Shown here one piece after another: positions 1-5,468 of a stretch of DNA of 7,418 nt (position 1 is the first letter of the stretch; each line of letters begins with the position of its first letter). The DNA comes from Clostridia bacterium. Lineage in GTDB: Bacteria; Bacillota; Clostridia; Christensenellales; CALWSW01. A program made the translations under genes and the position numbers. Location: contig JAHZEH010000008.1 of assembly GCA_019421925.1 (NCBI GenBank), forward strand, positions 1 to 7,418. Reading direction: 5' to 3'. The notes under the pieces are model-generated. The model had not been told where the DNA came from. It saw only the letters and a program-made list of their open reading frames with translations, and ran no database searches.

Positions 1-16
1 GTATACCTCATGATTG

Positions 17-38
17 AGCTTAAAATAAGCTTATAAAA
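17..38. promoter_or_regulatory. AT-rich repeats before the RHH gene (possible operator/-10)
   Basis: AGCTTA (17-22) and TAAGCT (26-31) form an inverted repeat with a 3-base gap, and ATAAGCTTAT (25-34) is a perfect palindrome. AGCTTA therefore occurs twice in the same orientation, followed by A-rich sequence. TATAAA at 33-38 or TAAAAT at 21-26 could act as a -10 box, but no convincing -35 lies inside the window. Small ribbon-helix-helix proteins often repress their own promoter by binding short repeats like these, so an autoregulatory operator is a reasonable inference. There is no direct evidence for it. Confidence 0.3.
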
Positions 39-57
39 CCGCGATTAGGAGTTTTTC

Positions 58-240
58 ATGAGGATTAAGGATTATTCGCTGCGTATTGACGAGGAACAGC
101 TTGCAAAACTCCACTATATTGCGGATCACAACGATCGGTCGGTTAATCGGGAGTTATTGCGGCTTATCCGCCAGCATATTAACGCATTCGAAAAGGAATT
201 CGGGCCTATCCCAATAGAAGTGTCAGAGAGTAACCAGTAG
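58..240 (+). CDS. Small Arc-like ribbon-helix-helix DNA-binding protein
   Basis: This is a 60-residue protein with the layout of the Arc/MetJ ribbon-helix-helix fold. A short N-terminal strand (about residues 5-10, YSLRID) would dimerise and contact the DNA major groove. It is followed by helix 1 (about 11-25, EEQLAKLHYIADHND), a turn with RSVNRE, and helix 2 running to about residue 47. A polar tail follows. Such proteins are dimeric repressors, often of phage, plasmid or toxin-antitoxin origin. The ATG is supported by TTAGGAG (45-51) six bases upstream. The gene is about 45% GC against more than 60% in its neighbours, and its codon use is less C/G-ending, which suggests a transferred gene or the edge of a mobile element. 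No toxin partner is visible downstream: the next gene is convergent. An antitoxin role cannot be judged because anything upstream lies outside the window. The target is unknown. Confidence 0.75.
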   Translation: MRIKDYSLRIDEEQLAKLHYIADHNDRSVNRELLRLIRQHINAFEKEFGPIPIEVSESNQ

Positions 241-273
241 CGGTTTCTTTTTAGTAAGAGGTCCCCCCAGCAA

Positions 274-307
274 AGCAAAAGCGCCGGAAACATCCGGCGC
301 TTTTGCT
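274..307. terminator. Bidirectional hairpin terminator between convergent genes
   Basis: A perfect 14-bp stem (274-287 with 294-307) encloses the 6-base loop AAACAT. The stem has a GC core (GCGCCGG/CCGGCGC) flanked by AAAA on the left and TTTT on the right, so each strand reads a GC hairpin followed by a short U run. It lies between the stop of the RHH gene (240) and the stop of the opposite-strand M24 peptidase gene (353), where both need termination. The loop and inner stem closely match the second terminator at 2555-2580. Confidence 0.85.
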
Positions 308-352
308 CTGCCCAAATTTTGGGGGTCTTTCAAATCTCCCCCGGGTCCTCCT

Positions 353-1432
353 CTACCCCAGAACCGTCAGCTCCTTGGGGAAGCGGGTCAGATTGACCTT
401 GCCCTCGGGGGAGAGGTAGACCATGTCCTCAATGCGCACGCCAAACTCGCCGGGGATATAGATGCCCGGCTCGACCGTGATGACGTTGCGCTCTACAAAC
501 CTGCCCTGATAGGTCCGATTGGCACGGGGGTTCTCATGGATATTGAGGCCGAGGGAGTGTCCCAGGCCATGGCCAAAGCAGGGGCCATAACCCGCCTTCT
601 CGATGACCGAACGGGCCGCCCAGTCCACCTCAATACCCGTCCTGCCCGCGGCAAATGCGTCGATGCCCGCCTGCTGGGCCTCCAGGACGATTTCATAGAC
701 CTCCCTCATCTTCTCCGTGGCGTAGCCCACGGCAAAGGTACGGGTCATGTCTGAGAGATATCCCCTGATATTGGCGCCATAGTCAATGGTTACAAAGTCC
801 CCCGCCTCAATCGCCCTGTGGGAGGCCACGCCATGGGGCATGGAGGTCTTGGCCCCCGAGACCAGCACCATGCCCATGCAGGGCCGGTTCGAGCCCATCA
901 TGGTCATGTGGTACTCCAGCTTGGCGGCCAGCTCGTCCTCATACGCGCCAGGGCGGATGTCGGGCAGGAGCTTCTCCAGGGCCGCCTCAGCGATGCGCTG
1001 GGCCTCCGCAATCCAGGCGATCTCCTCATCCTCCTTGATCTGGCGCAGCGCCTCCACCCCGTCGTCAAAGGGCAGGAGCTCGCAGGGCAGAACCGCCCGG
1101 TAGGTGTGATAATCCTTGACCGTCATGGTGCAGTTCTCATAGCCCAGAGTGCGGATCCCCCGCTGGGCCACGAAGTCCCGGATGGTCCCGGGCGTCGGAT
1201 AGGAGCCCTCGGGCTCCACGACCCGGTAGCCCTGCGGGGCCATGACGTTGGTCGCGCTCTCGATATAGCGGGAATCGGTGAAACACACGGCCTCTCCCGA
1301 CTTCAAAATCAGCACCATCCCCTCCAGGGCCGGGAAATGGGTGGCATAATGGATGTTCTCCTCCCCCGTGAGGAGAAGGGCGTCCAGGTTGGATTCCTTC
1401 ACAGCGTTAACCAGCTTTGCAAGTCGTGACAC
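353..1432 (-). CDS. M24 family Xaa-Pro aminopeptidase/dipeptidase
   Basis: This is a cytosolic dimetal peptidase (pita-bread fold) expected to cleave Xaa-Pro bonds at peptide N-termini; it resembles PepQ/YkvY-type enzymes of Bacillota. From the chosen start it has 359 residues, the usual family length. An N-terminal creatinase-like domain (about 1-125) precedes the catalytic domain. Visible metal ligands are D217 and D228 (in DYGANIRGYLSDMTRT), H292 (HGLGH), E321 (TVEPGIY) and E335 (RIEDM). Further active-site histidines are H200 (MPHG), H288 and H299. The open frame extends to an ATG at 1627, but I place the start at GTG 1432-1430: GGGAGGAG lies five bases upstream, and the extra 65 codons cover a promoter and have no family character. 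The gene has no signal peptide. It is divergent from the HxlR-like regulator gene and shares its control region, so co-regulation is plausible. Whether it is a dipeptidase or an aminopeptidase cannot be told from sequence. Confidence 0.93.
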   Translation of the reverse strand: MSRLAKLVNAVKESNLDALLLTGEENIHYATHFPALEGMVLILKSGEAVCFTDSRYIESATNVMAPQGYRVVEPEGSYPTPGTIRDFVAQRGIRTLGYENCTMTVKDYHTYRAVLPCELLPFDDGVEALRQIKEDEEIAWIAEAQRIAEAALEKLLPDIRPGAYEDELAAKLEYHMTMMGSNRPCMGMVLVSGAKTSMPHGVASHRAIEAGDFVTIDYGANIRGYLSDMTRTFAVGYATEKMREVYEIVLEAQQAGIDAFAAGRTGIEVDWAARSVIEKAGYGPCFGHGLGHSLGLNIHENPRANRTYQGRFVERNVITVEPGIYIPGEFGVRIEDMVYLSPEGKVNLTRFPKELTVLG

Positions 1433-1437
1433 GGCGG

Positions 1438-1445
1438 CTCCTCCC
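1438..1445 (-). promoter_or_regulatory. Ribosome binding site fixing the GTG start
   Basis: On the minus strand GGGAGGAG lies five bases before GTG (1432-1430). This near-perfect Shine-Dalgarno decides the start of the M24 peptidase in favour of GTG over the distant ATG at 1627, which would add 65 unrelated residues. Confidence 0.85.
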
Positions 1446-1465
1446 AAATGCGTTTCATTTTTTTC

Positions 1466-1494
1466 ACGATAACAGTAAACAGCGCCGGTGTAAA
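1466..1494 (-). promoter_or_regulatory. Putative sigma-A promoter of the M24 peptidase
   Basis: Read on the minus strand, TTTACA (1494-1489) is a good -35 box. A 17-base spacer separates it from TATCGT (1471-1466), which carries the extended -10 element TGT directly before it. Transcription would begin near 1460, giving a short leader of about 25-30 bases before the GTG start. The match is by eye. Confidence 0.55.
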
Positions 1495-1529
1495 GAAGGC
1501 ACTTTTTTCTACCTACGCAGTTTGAAATG

Positions 1530-1570
1530 ACTATTGAGTATTCCTCCAATAGTTTCCTTGAGGTAACTAT
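1530..1570. promoter_or_regulatory. Cluster of ACTAT/ATAGT inverted repeats, candidate operator
   Basis: Two overlapping inverted repeats sit between the divergent promoters. The first is ACTATTG (1530-1536) with CAATAGT (1547-1553), perfect 7-bp arms around 10 bases. The second is ATAGTTtCCT (1549-1558) with AGGtAACTAT (1561-1570), arms matching at 9 of 10 positions, around TG. The middle ATAGT is shared, and a further ACTAT (1611-1615) overlaps the -10 box of the regulator gene. Dyads of this size fit dimeric winged-helix or TetR-type binding, so the adjacent HxlR-like protein is the obvious candidate to bind here and control both genes. That link is inferred from position. Confidence 0.5.
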
Positions 1571-1589
1571 GCCCCCGGCAAGTACCGTC

Positions 1590-1618
1590 TTTACGAGGGG
1601 ACCCGGATAAACTATACT
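1590..1618 (+). promoter_or_regulatory. Putative sigma-A promoter of the regulator gene
   Basis: TTTACG (1590-1595) and TATACT (1613-1618, five of six consensus bases) are separated by 17 bases. Transcription would start near 1625 and give a leader of about 30 bases ending in AAAGGAGG (1641-1648), eight bases before the ATG at 1657. An ACTAT half-site overlaps the -10 box, which would suit autorepression. Confidence 0.6.
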
Positions 1619-1656
1619 AAGAATCAATATTGCTCAGGCCAAAGGAGGTATGCGCT

Positions 1657-2499
1657 ATGGACGAACGCCGTTCACAAAAGCATTACAGAAACTGCCCAGT
1701 GGTTTACGCCCTGGACATCCTGAGTAAGAAGTGGCTCATTCCAATTATCTGCGAGCTGGATCACTGCGAGACCATGCGCTACACCGAGCTCGCCAAGGTC
1801 ATCCCCGGCATCACGGGCATGATGCTCACCTCCGCCCTCAAAACCCTGCAAAACCTGGGTCTGGTCACCCGGACCCAGTACAACGAGGTGCCCCTGCGGG
1901 TGGAATATTCCCTGACCAAGGCGGGCAAGTCCATCATGCCCTCCCTGTTCCAGCTCTCCTCCTGGAGCGTGGACATGATGGTGGACGAGGGGATCGAGGT
2001 GACCTGTTCGCGCAACTCCTGCCTGGCTCAGGTGGCCCAGAACGTCGCGGCCAACGAGGAGAATATCCTGCGCTACCGCAGGAGCTGGGACGAGGAGTTC
2101 GATCTCCTCTACCGGGAAATCCTCGAGAACCCCCAAACCGCCTCCGCAGATCCCATTGAGAAGCTCCACCTGCTGGTGCGGGGGCTGCTCAAGGCCGCCA
2201 CCAGCTACGGGGAACAGCTCTCCCGCATGGCTACGATCTACTATATCATCGGGGAGGAGAACAGCTCCGACCTTCTGGCCTCCGACCGGGCGGTCTGCCG
2301 CATTATGGACGCCCTGCTGGACGAGGCGCGGGAGCAGGGCATCCTCAGAGAGGGTCTGACCAACGAGGAGATCCGCTATGCCTGCATGTCCTTCGCCCAC
2401 GGGCTCAACAGCTATTGGGAGCTGGAACGGGGGGCTTTTCTCATCGTGGAAAAGAACACCAATATTCTGGCCTGGTTCTTTGGCAGCCTGAGAAAATGA
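1657..2499 (+). CDS. HxlR-type transcriptional regulator with TetR-like C-terminal domain
   Basis: This 280-residue protein is much longer than ordinary HxlR regulators, which have about 100-150 residues. Residues 12-108 are a typical HxlR winged helix: RNCPVVYALDIL at 11-22, the KKW motif at 24-26, the recognition-helix segment around ITGMMLTSALKTLQNLGLV (52-70) and the wing EVPLRVEYSLT (77-87). Residues 135-280 read as a chain of helices with the character of a TetR ligand domain, including AREQGILREGLTNEEIRYA (224-242) and an aromatic C-terminal helix. A linker with CSRNSC (117-122) lies between. C13 sits at the HxlR position used for redox or electrophile sensing in YodB and HypR; C32, C37, C117 and C122 could also react. 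The ATG at 1657 is chosen over 1630 because AAAGGAGG precedes it correctly. The gene is divergent from the M24 peptidase gene and upstream of the PepD/ene-reductase/permease set, which it may control. The HxlR part is secure; the TetR-like part rests on pattern only. Confidence 0.88.
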   Translation: MDERRSQKHYRNCPVVYALDILSKKWLIPIICELDHCETMRYTELAKVIPGITGMMLTSALKTLQNLGLVTRTQYNEVPLRVEYSLTKAGKSIMPSLFQLSSWSVDMMVDEGIEVTCSRNSCLAQVAQNVAANEENILRYRRSWDEEFDLLYREILENPQTASADPIEKLHLLVRGLLKAATSYGEQLSRMATIYYIIGEENSSDLLASDRAVCRIMDALLDEAREQGILREGLTNEEIRYACMSFAHGLNSYWELERGAFLIVEKNTNILAWFFGSLRK

Positions 2500-2554
2500 G
2501 CGTGCCGGGAAACGTTTTGGAAGCCTTTTAGCCCTCCCGTCTTTGTCATCGGAT

Positions 2555-2587
2555 AACGCACCGGAATCATCCGGTGCGTTTACTTTT
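2555..2587 (+). terminator. Rho-independent terminator of the regulator gene
   Basis: AACGCACCGG (2555-2564) pairs perfectly with CCGGTGCGTT (2571-2580) around the loop AATCAT, and a T-rich tail (TTTACTTTT) follows from 2579. It lies 55 bases after the regulator's stop codon and separates that gene from the downstream peptidase operon. The reverse strand also has a short T run, so some activity in both directions is possible, but no convergent gene needs it. Confidence 0.85.
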
Positions 2588-2680
2588 CAGCCCCCTCCAC
2601 CCGTACTCAGTTTTTTCTGCGTTGATTTGAAGGGCCAGACCAGCTATTGCCCGTCATCCCCTGTTTCAAATTGTGCCTAC

Positions 2681-2719
2681 TTTACAGTTTTTTCGACCTA
2701 TTTTATTCTTTTTTATATT
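2681..2719 (+). promoter_or_regulatory. Putative promoter of the pepD-reductase-permease operon
   Basis: The sequence after the terminator becomes strongly AT-rich. TTTACA (2681-2686) is a good -35 box, and 17 bases later TATTCT (2704-2709) is a modest -10 box. TATATT (2714-2719) is a better -10 by sequence but lacks a good -35 at normal spacing. I see no clear copy of the ACTAT/ATAGT dyad here, so control by the upstream regulator is not shown. The rest of the 278-base gap holds the terminator, the leader hairpin and otherwise nothing I recognise. Confidence 0.4.
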
Positions 2720-2734
2720 AACCCGGTAAAGTGC

Positions 2735-2753
2735 GCCGGCCAGGCGCGCCGGC
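2735..2753 (+). other. GC-only hairpin in the pepD leader
   Basis: GCCGGC (2735-2740) can pair with GCCGGC (2748-2753) around a 7-base loop. The octamer GCGCCGGC is also directly repeated at 2733-2740 and 2746-2753. The hairpin lies 14 bases before the AGGAGG of pepD in an otherwise AT-rich leader and could affect translation or message stability. It is too short and lacks a T run for a terminator, and it matches no riboswitch class I know. Confidence 0.3.
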
Positions 2754-2777
2754 AGGAGCTGAATTTTAGGAGGAACC

Positions 2778-4223
2778 ATGCAAAACGTGCTCAACCACGA
2801 CGTGCTCTTTGAGAAGCACTTCGAAGAGATCTCCAGAATCCCCCACGGCTCTGGAAATGAGGCCGGGGTGGCGGACTATCTGGTTCAATTTGCAAAAGAT
2901 CGGGGCCTCTGGTGGCACCGGGACGCCCTTCACAACGTCATCATCAAAAAAGGGGGGACGGAGGGTTACGAGTACTCGCCCCCCGTGCTCATGCAGGCCC
3001 ACACGGACATGGTGTGCGTCAAGGACAAGGGTGTGGAGCACGACTTTTTGCGCGATCCCCTCAAGCTCGTGCTGGAGGGGAGGATTTTGCGGGCCGAGGG
3101 CACCTCTCTGGGGGCGGACGACATCGCGGGCGTGGCCACCATCCTGGCCCTGCTGGAGCGGGAGGGCATCTCCCATCCCCCCATTGAGGCGGTTTTCACC
3201 ACCCAGGAGGAGACGGGCATGTTCGGAGCCCAGGCTCTGGACTATTCCCTCCTCACCGCCCGGCGCATGATCAGCCTGGACAGCGGAGGCGAGAGCGAAT
3301 CCTCGGTCAACGCTGCAAGCTGCCTCAATCTGGAGCTGTGCAAGCGGACCGCATTGGACAAGGCCGCGGGCCAGGTCTGCCGCCTGGGCGTGACCGGGCT
3401 GCAGGGGGGGCACTCGGGGATGTGCATCGATCTGGAGCGCGGCAACGCCCTCCTCATCGCCGCCCGCATCCTCCATGAGCTGGGCAGGCGCGTCTCCTTC
3501 CGCATCTCCCGCTTTGATGCGGATAACGCCAGCAATGTGATCCCCTCCGAGTGTTTCGTCTCCTTCATCTGCAAGGACGAAGACGCCGAGGCCGTGGCGG
3601 GCATCGTGGCCAAAAGCATTGCGGAGATCAGCCGGGAATACCAGGAGAGCGACCCCGGTCTGCTGGTCTCCCTCTCCCAGACCGGGGGCTCGGCGGGCGC
3701 CCTTTCCAGGGAGGAGAGCAGGACCCTGGTGGAGCTCCTCTGCCTTCTCCCCAACGGCCGGGCCCATCGCTCCCTCACAGTGGAGGGCTTCGTGACGGCC
3801 TCAAGCAACATCGCCGCCATCGCCGTCACGGAGAGGGGCTGGCGTGTCAAAGCCTCCATCCGGGCGGAGCTGGAGTCCCGCCTGGACTGCCTGCTCGACA
3901 AGATGGCCATCGCCGCCGGGCTCTGCGGCGCAACTCTCAGGGAACAGGGCAGGACGCCCGCCTGGGTATATATGCCGGGTTCCGCCATGCGGGCCCGCGC
4001 CGCTCAGCTCATGGAACAGGAGTGGGGCGTCCCCCTCAAACCCAGCTTTGAGCACGGGGGGCTGGAGTGCGGATACTTTTCCAAGAACCTGCCGGGCCTG
4101 GACATCTATGTGATCGGCCCCATCGGCAGGGACGTACACTCCACGAACGAGCATCTTGACCTGGATTCCGCGGATCGGGTCTATGAGTTTTTGACCCGCT
4201 ATCTCGCCCTGCTCCGGGACTGA
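2778..4223 (+). CDS. pepD: PepD-type aminoacyl-histidine dipeptidase (M20)
   Basis: This cytosolic zinc dipeptidase of peptidase family M20 (PepD, Xaa-His or beta-Ala-His dipeptidase) has broad activity on unblocked dipeptides. Its 481 residues compare with 485 in E. coli PepD. Visible dizinc ligands and catalytic residues are H75 and D77 (AHTDMV), D114 (GADD), E144-E145 (TQEETG), D168 (SLDSGG) and H454 (RDVHSTNE). Their spacing matches the E. coli set H80, D119, E149/E150, D173 and H461 with small constant offsets. GGHSG at 210-214 marks the lid/dimerisation domain, inserted between the two halves of the catalytic domain; HGGLECGYF (426-434) and the C-terminal block complete it. The metal loop reads GADDIAG where many relatives have GAD(N/D)GIG, a mild variation. 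AGGAGG (2768-2773) lies four bases before the ATG. It is the first gene of the downstream operon, 36 bases ahead of the flavoprotein gene, which suggests its dipeptides are imported by the permease encoded further on. Confidence 0.93.
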   Translation: MQNVLNHDVLFEKHFEEISRIPHGSGNEAGVADYLVQFAKDRGLWWHRDALHNVIIKKGGTEGYEYSPPVLMQAHTDMVCVKDKGVEHDFLRDPLKLVLEGRILRAEGTSLGADDIAGVATILALLEREGISHPPIEAVFTTQEETGMFGAQALDYSLLTARRMISLDSGGESESSVNAASCLNLELCKRTALDKAAGQVCRLGVTGLQGGHSGMCIDLERGNALLIAARILHELGRRVSFRISRFDADNASNVIPSECFVSFICKDEDAEAVAGIVAKSIAEISREYQESDPGLLVSLSQTGGSAGALSREESRTLVELLCLLPNGRAHRSLTVEGFVTASSNIAAIAVTERGWRVKASIRAELESRLDCLLDKMAIAAGLCGATLREQGRTPAWVYMPGSAMRARAAQLMEQEWGVPLKPSFEHGGLECGYFSKNLPGLDIYVIGPIGRDVHSTNEHLDLDSADRVYEFLTRYLALLRD

Positions 4224-4259
4224 ACATTTCAATGAACGATATACAGGAGGGAACAGAAC

Positions 4260-5468
4260 ATGGAACGCAGCGCACAGCATTTTGAGCAGCCCTATCCCCA
4301 CCTCTTCTCACCCATCACCATCCGGGGGGTGCGGGTCAAAAACCGCGTGGTCTCCTCGCCCCACAGCGGCGGCCCCAACCTGTACCGAGCCGGAGACAAC
4401 GGCTACTCCAACTTCACCGAGACGGCCGCCCAGTATTTCGGCAATATCGCCCGGGGCGGCGCGGGTATCGTCCACACCGGCCATCTGGGCGTGGACCCCA
4501 GGTTCTATCTGGGCAGCAACTGCGAGGCGTTCAACTTCTTCAGCAAATCGGACATCCACGAGCACTCCCTGCCCGTCATGCATATGATGACCGACCTCAT
4601 TCACGCCTACGGCGCGGTGGCCAGCATTGAGCTCAACCACTGCGGCCACTACGGCACCCCCCGTCCCGGCTACAGCCTGATCGGGCCCATGAACCTGACC
4701 ATGCCGAACGGCAAGGTGGTCAAGGCCATGGACCGGGACGAGATGGAGCGGGTGGCCGAGTATTTCGCCTATGCGGCCTGGATCGGCAAGCGGGGCGGCT
4801 ACGACATGGTCAACATCCACGCGGCTCACAACTGGCTGCTGGGCAGCTTCTTCTCCCCTGTGGGCAACCGGCGTGAGGACGAGTTCGGCGGCTCCTGGGA
4901 AAACCGGGCCCGCTTCCCCAAGATGGTGCTCGACGCCATCCGCGACCGGGTGGGCCGGGACATGCTCATCCAGATGCGCTTCAGCGTGGCCGAGCTCATC
5001 GAGGGCGGCATCACCCTGGACGAGGCGGCCAAGACCATTGAGCTGCTCTCCGACACCGTGGACGTGGTCCAGTGCTCGGCCGGCAAAATCCACAACCGCC
5101 TGACCACGGGCTTCCTCTTCCCCATGCCCTACATGGCCCACGGCTGCAACGCCTACCTGGCCAAGGAGATGAAGGAGCGGGTGGGCGGCAAGGTGGTCAT
5201 CGAATCCATCGGCGCGGTCAACGACCCGGATATGGCCGAAGAGCAGGTCAGGAGCGGAATGACCGACCTGGTGGGCATGGCCCGCTCCTTCATCGCCGAT
5301 CCCGACTGGGCCGAGAAGGCCCGCGCCGGACATAAGGAGGATATCCGCCCCTGCATCCGCTGCCTGCGCTGCCTCAACTATGCCAATCCCCCCCCAGACA
5401 GGCACCAGCATCTGCACCGTAAACCCCCACCGCGTCATGCCCCATCCCCTCCCCGCCCCCTGCTATGA
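4260..5468 (+). CDS. Ene-reductase N-terminal part: FMN TIM barrel (as read)
   Basis: The open frame gives 402 residues, of which the first 376 are genuine and the last 26 (from PPPDRHQHL) are out-of-frame, Pro/His/Arg-rich sequence ending at TGA 5466-5468. Family motifs in order are LFSPITIRGVRVKNRVV (15-31), ARGGAGIVHTG (64-74), IELNHCG (123-129, where relatives usually have Q-L-x-H-x-G-R), NIHAAHNWLLGSFFSP (185-200), NRREDEFGGSWENRARF (203-219), the phosphate-binding GMARSFIADPDW (339-350) and the start of the cluster motif CIRCLRC (365-371). At the position of the proton-donor Tyr196 of OYE1 (pattern H-x-x-N/H-x-Y) this protein has W192. AGGAGGG (4245-4251) lies eight bases before the ATG. 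Without the second part, the protein as read lacks the fourth cluster cysteine and the FAD domain and would probably be inactive or altered. Confidence 0.85.
   Translation: MERSAQHFEQPYPHLFSPITIRGVRVKNRVVSSPHSGGPNLYRAGDNGYSNFTETAAQYFGNIARGGAGIVHTGHLGVDPRFYLGSNCEAFNFFSKSDIHEHSLPVMHMMTDLIHAYGAVASIELNHCGHYGTPRPGYSLIGPMNLTMPNGKVVKAMDRDEMERVAEYFAYAAWIGKRGGYDMVNIHAAHNWLLGSFFSPVGNRREDEFGGSWENRARFPKMVLDAIRDRVGRDMLIQMRFSVAELIEGGITLDEAAKTIELLSDTVDVVQCSAGKIHNRLTTGFLFPMPYMAHGCNAYLAKEMKERVGGKVVIESIGAVNDPDMAEEQVRSGMTDLVGMARSFIADPDWAEKARAGHKEDIRPCIRCLRCLNYANPPPDRHQHLHRKPPPRHAPSPPRPLL

Noticed and set aside
311..323. Short palindrome CCCAAATTTTGGG beside the first terminator
   Set aside because: The central gap is too short for a hairpin and it fits no operator context; probably chance.
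1630..1656. Upstream start adding nine residues to the HxlR-like regulator
   Set aside because: AAAGGAGG at 1641-1648 lies inside that extension and is placed correctly for the ATG at 1657.
2543..2812. 89-codon plus-strand frame over the terminator and into pepD
   Set aside because: It crosses a strong terminator and AT-rich promoter DNA, has no SD and overlaps the pepD start in another frame.
2766..3767. 333-codon minus-strand frame opposite pepD
   Set aside because: The plus-strand gene has all M20 catalytic residues; this one is compositional shadow with no recognisable domain.
4308..5438. 376-codon open frame on the minus strand opposite the ene-reductase barrel
   Set aside because: It lies wholly antisense to a well-supported gene, and its Gly/Ala/Val/His-rich translation is typical of shadow frames in GC-rich DNA; no family motifs or SD.
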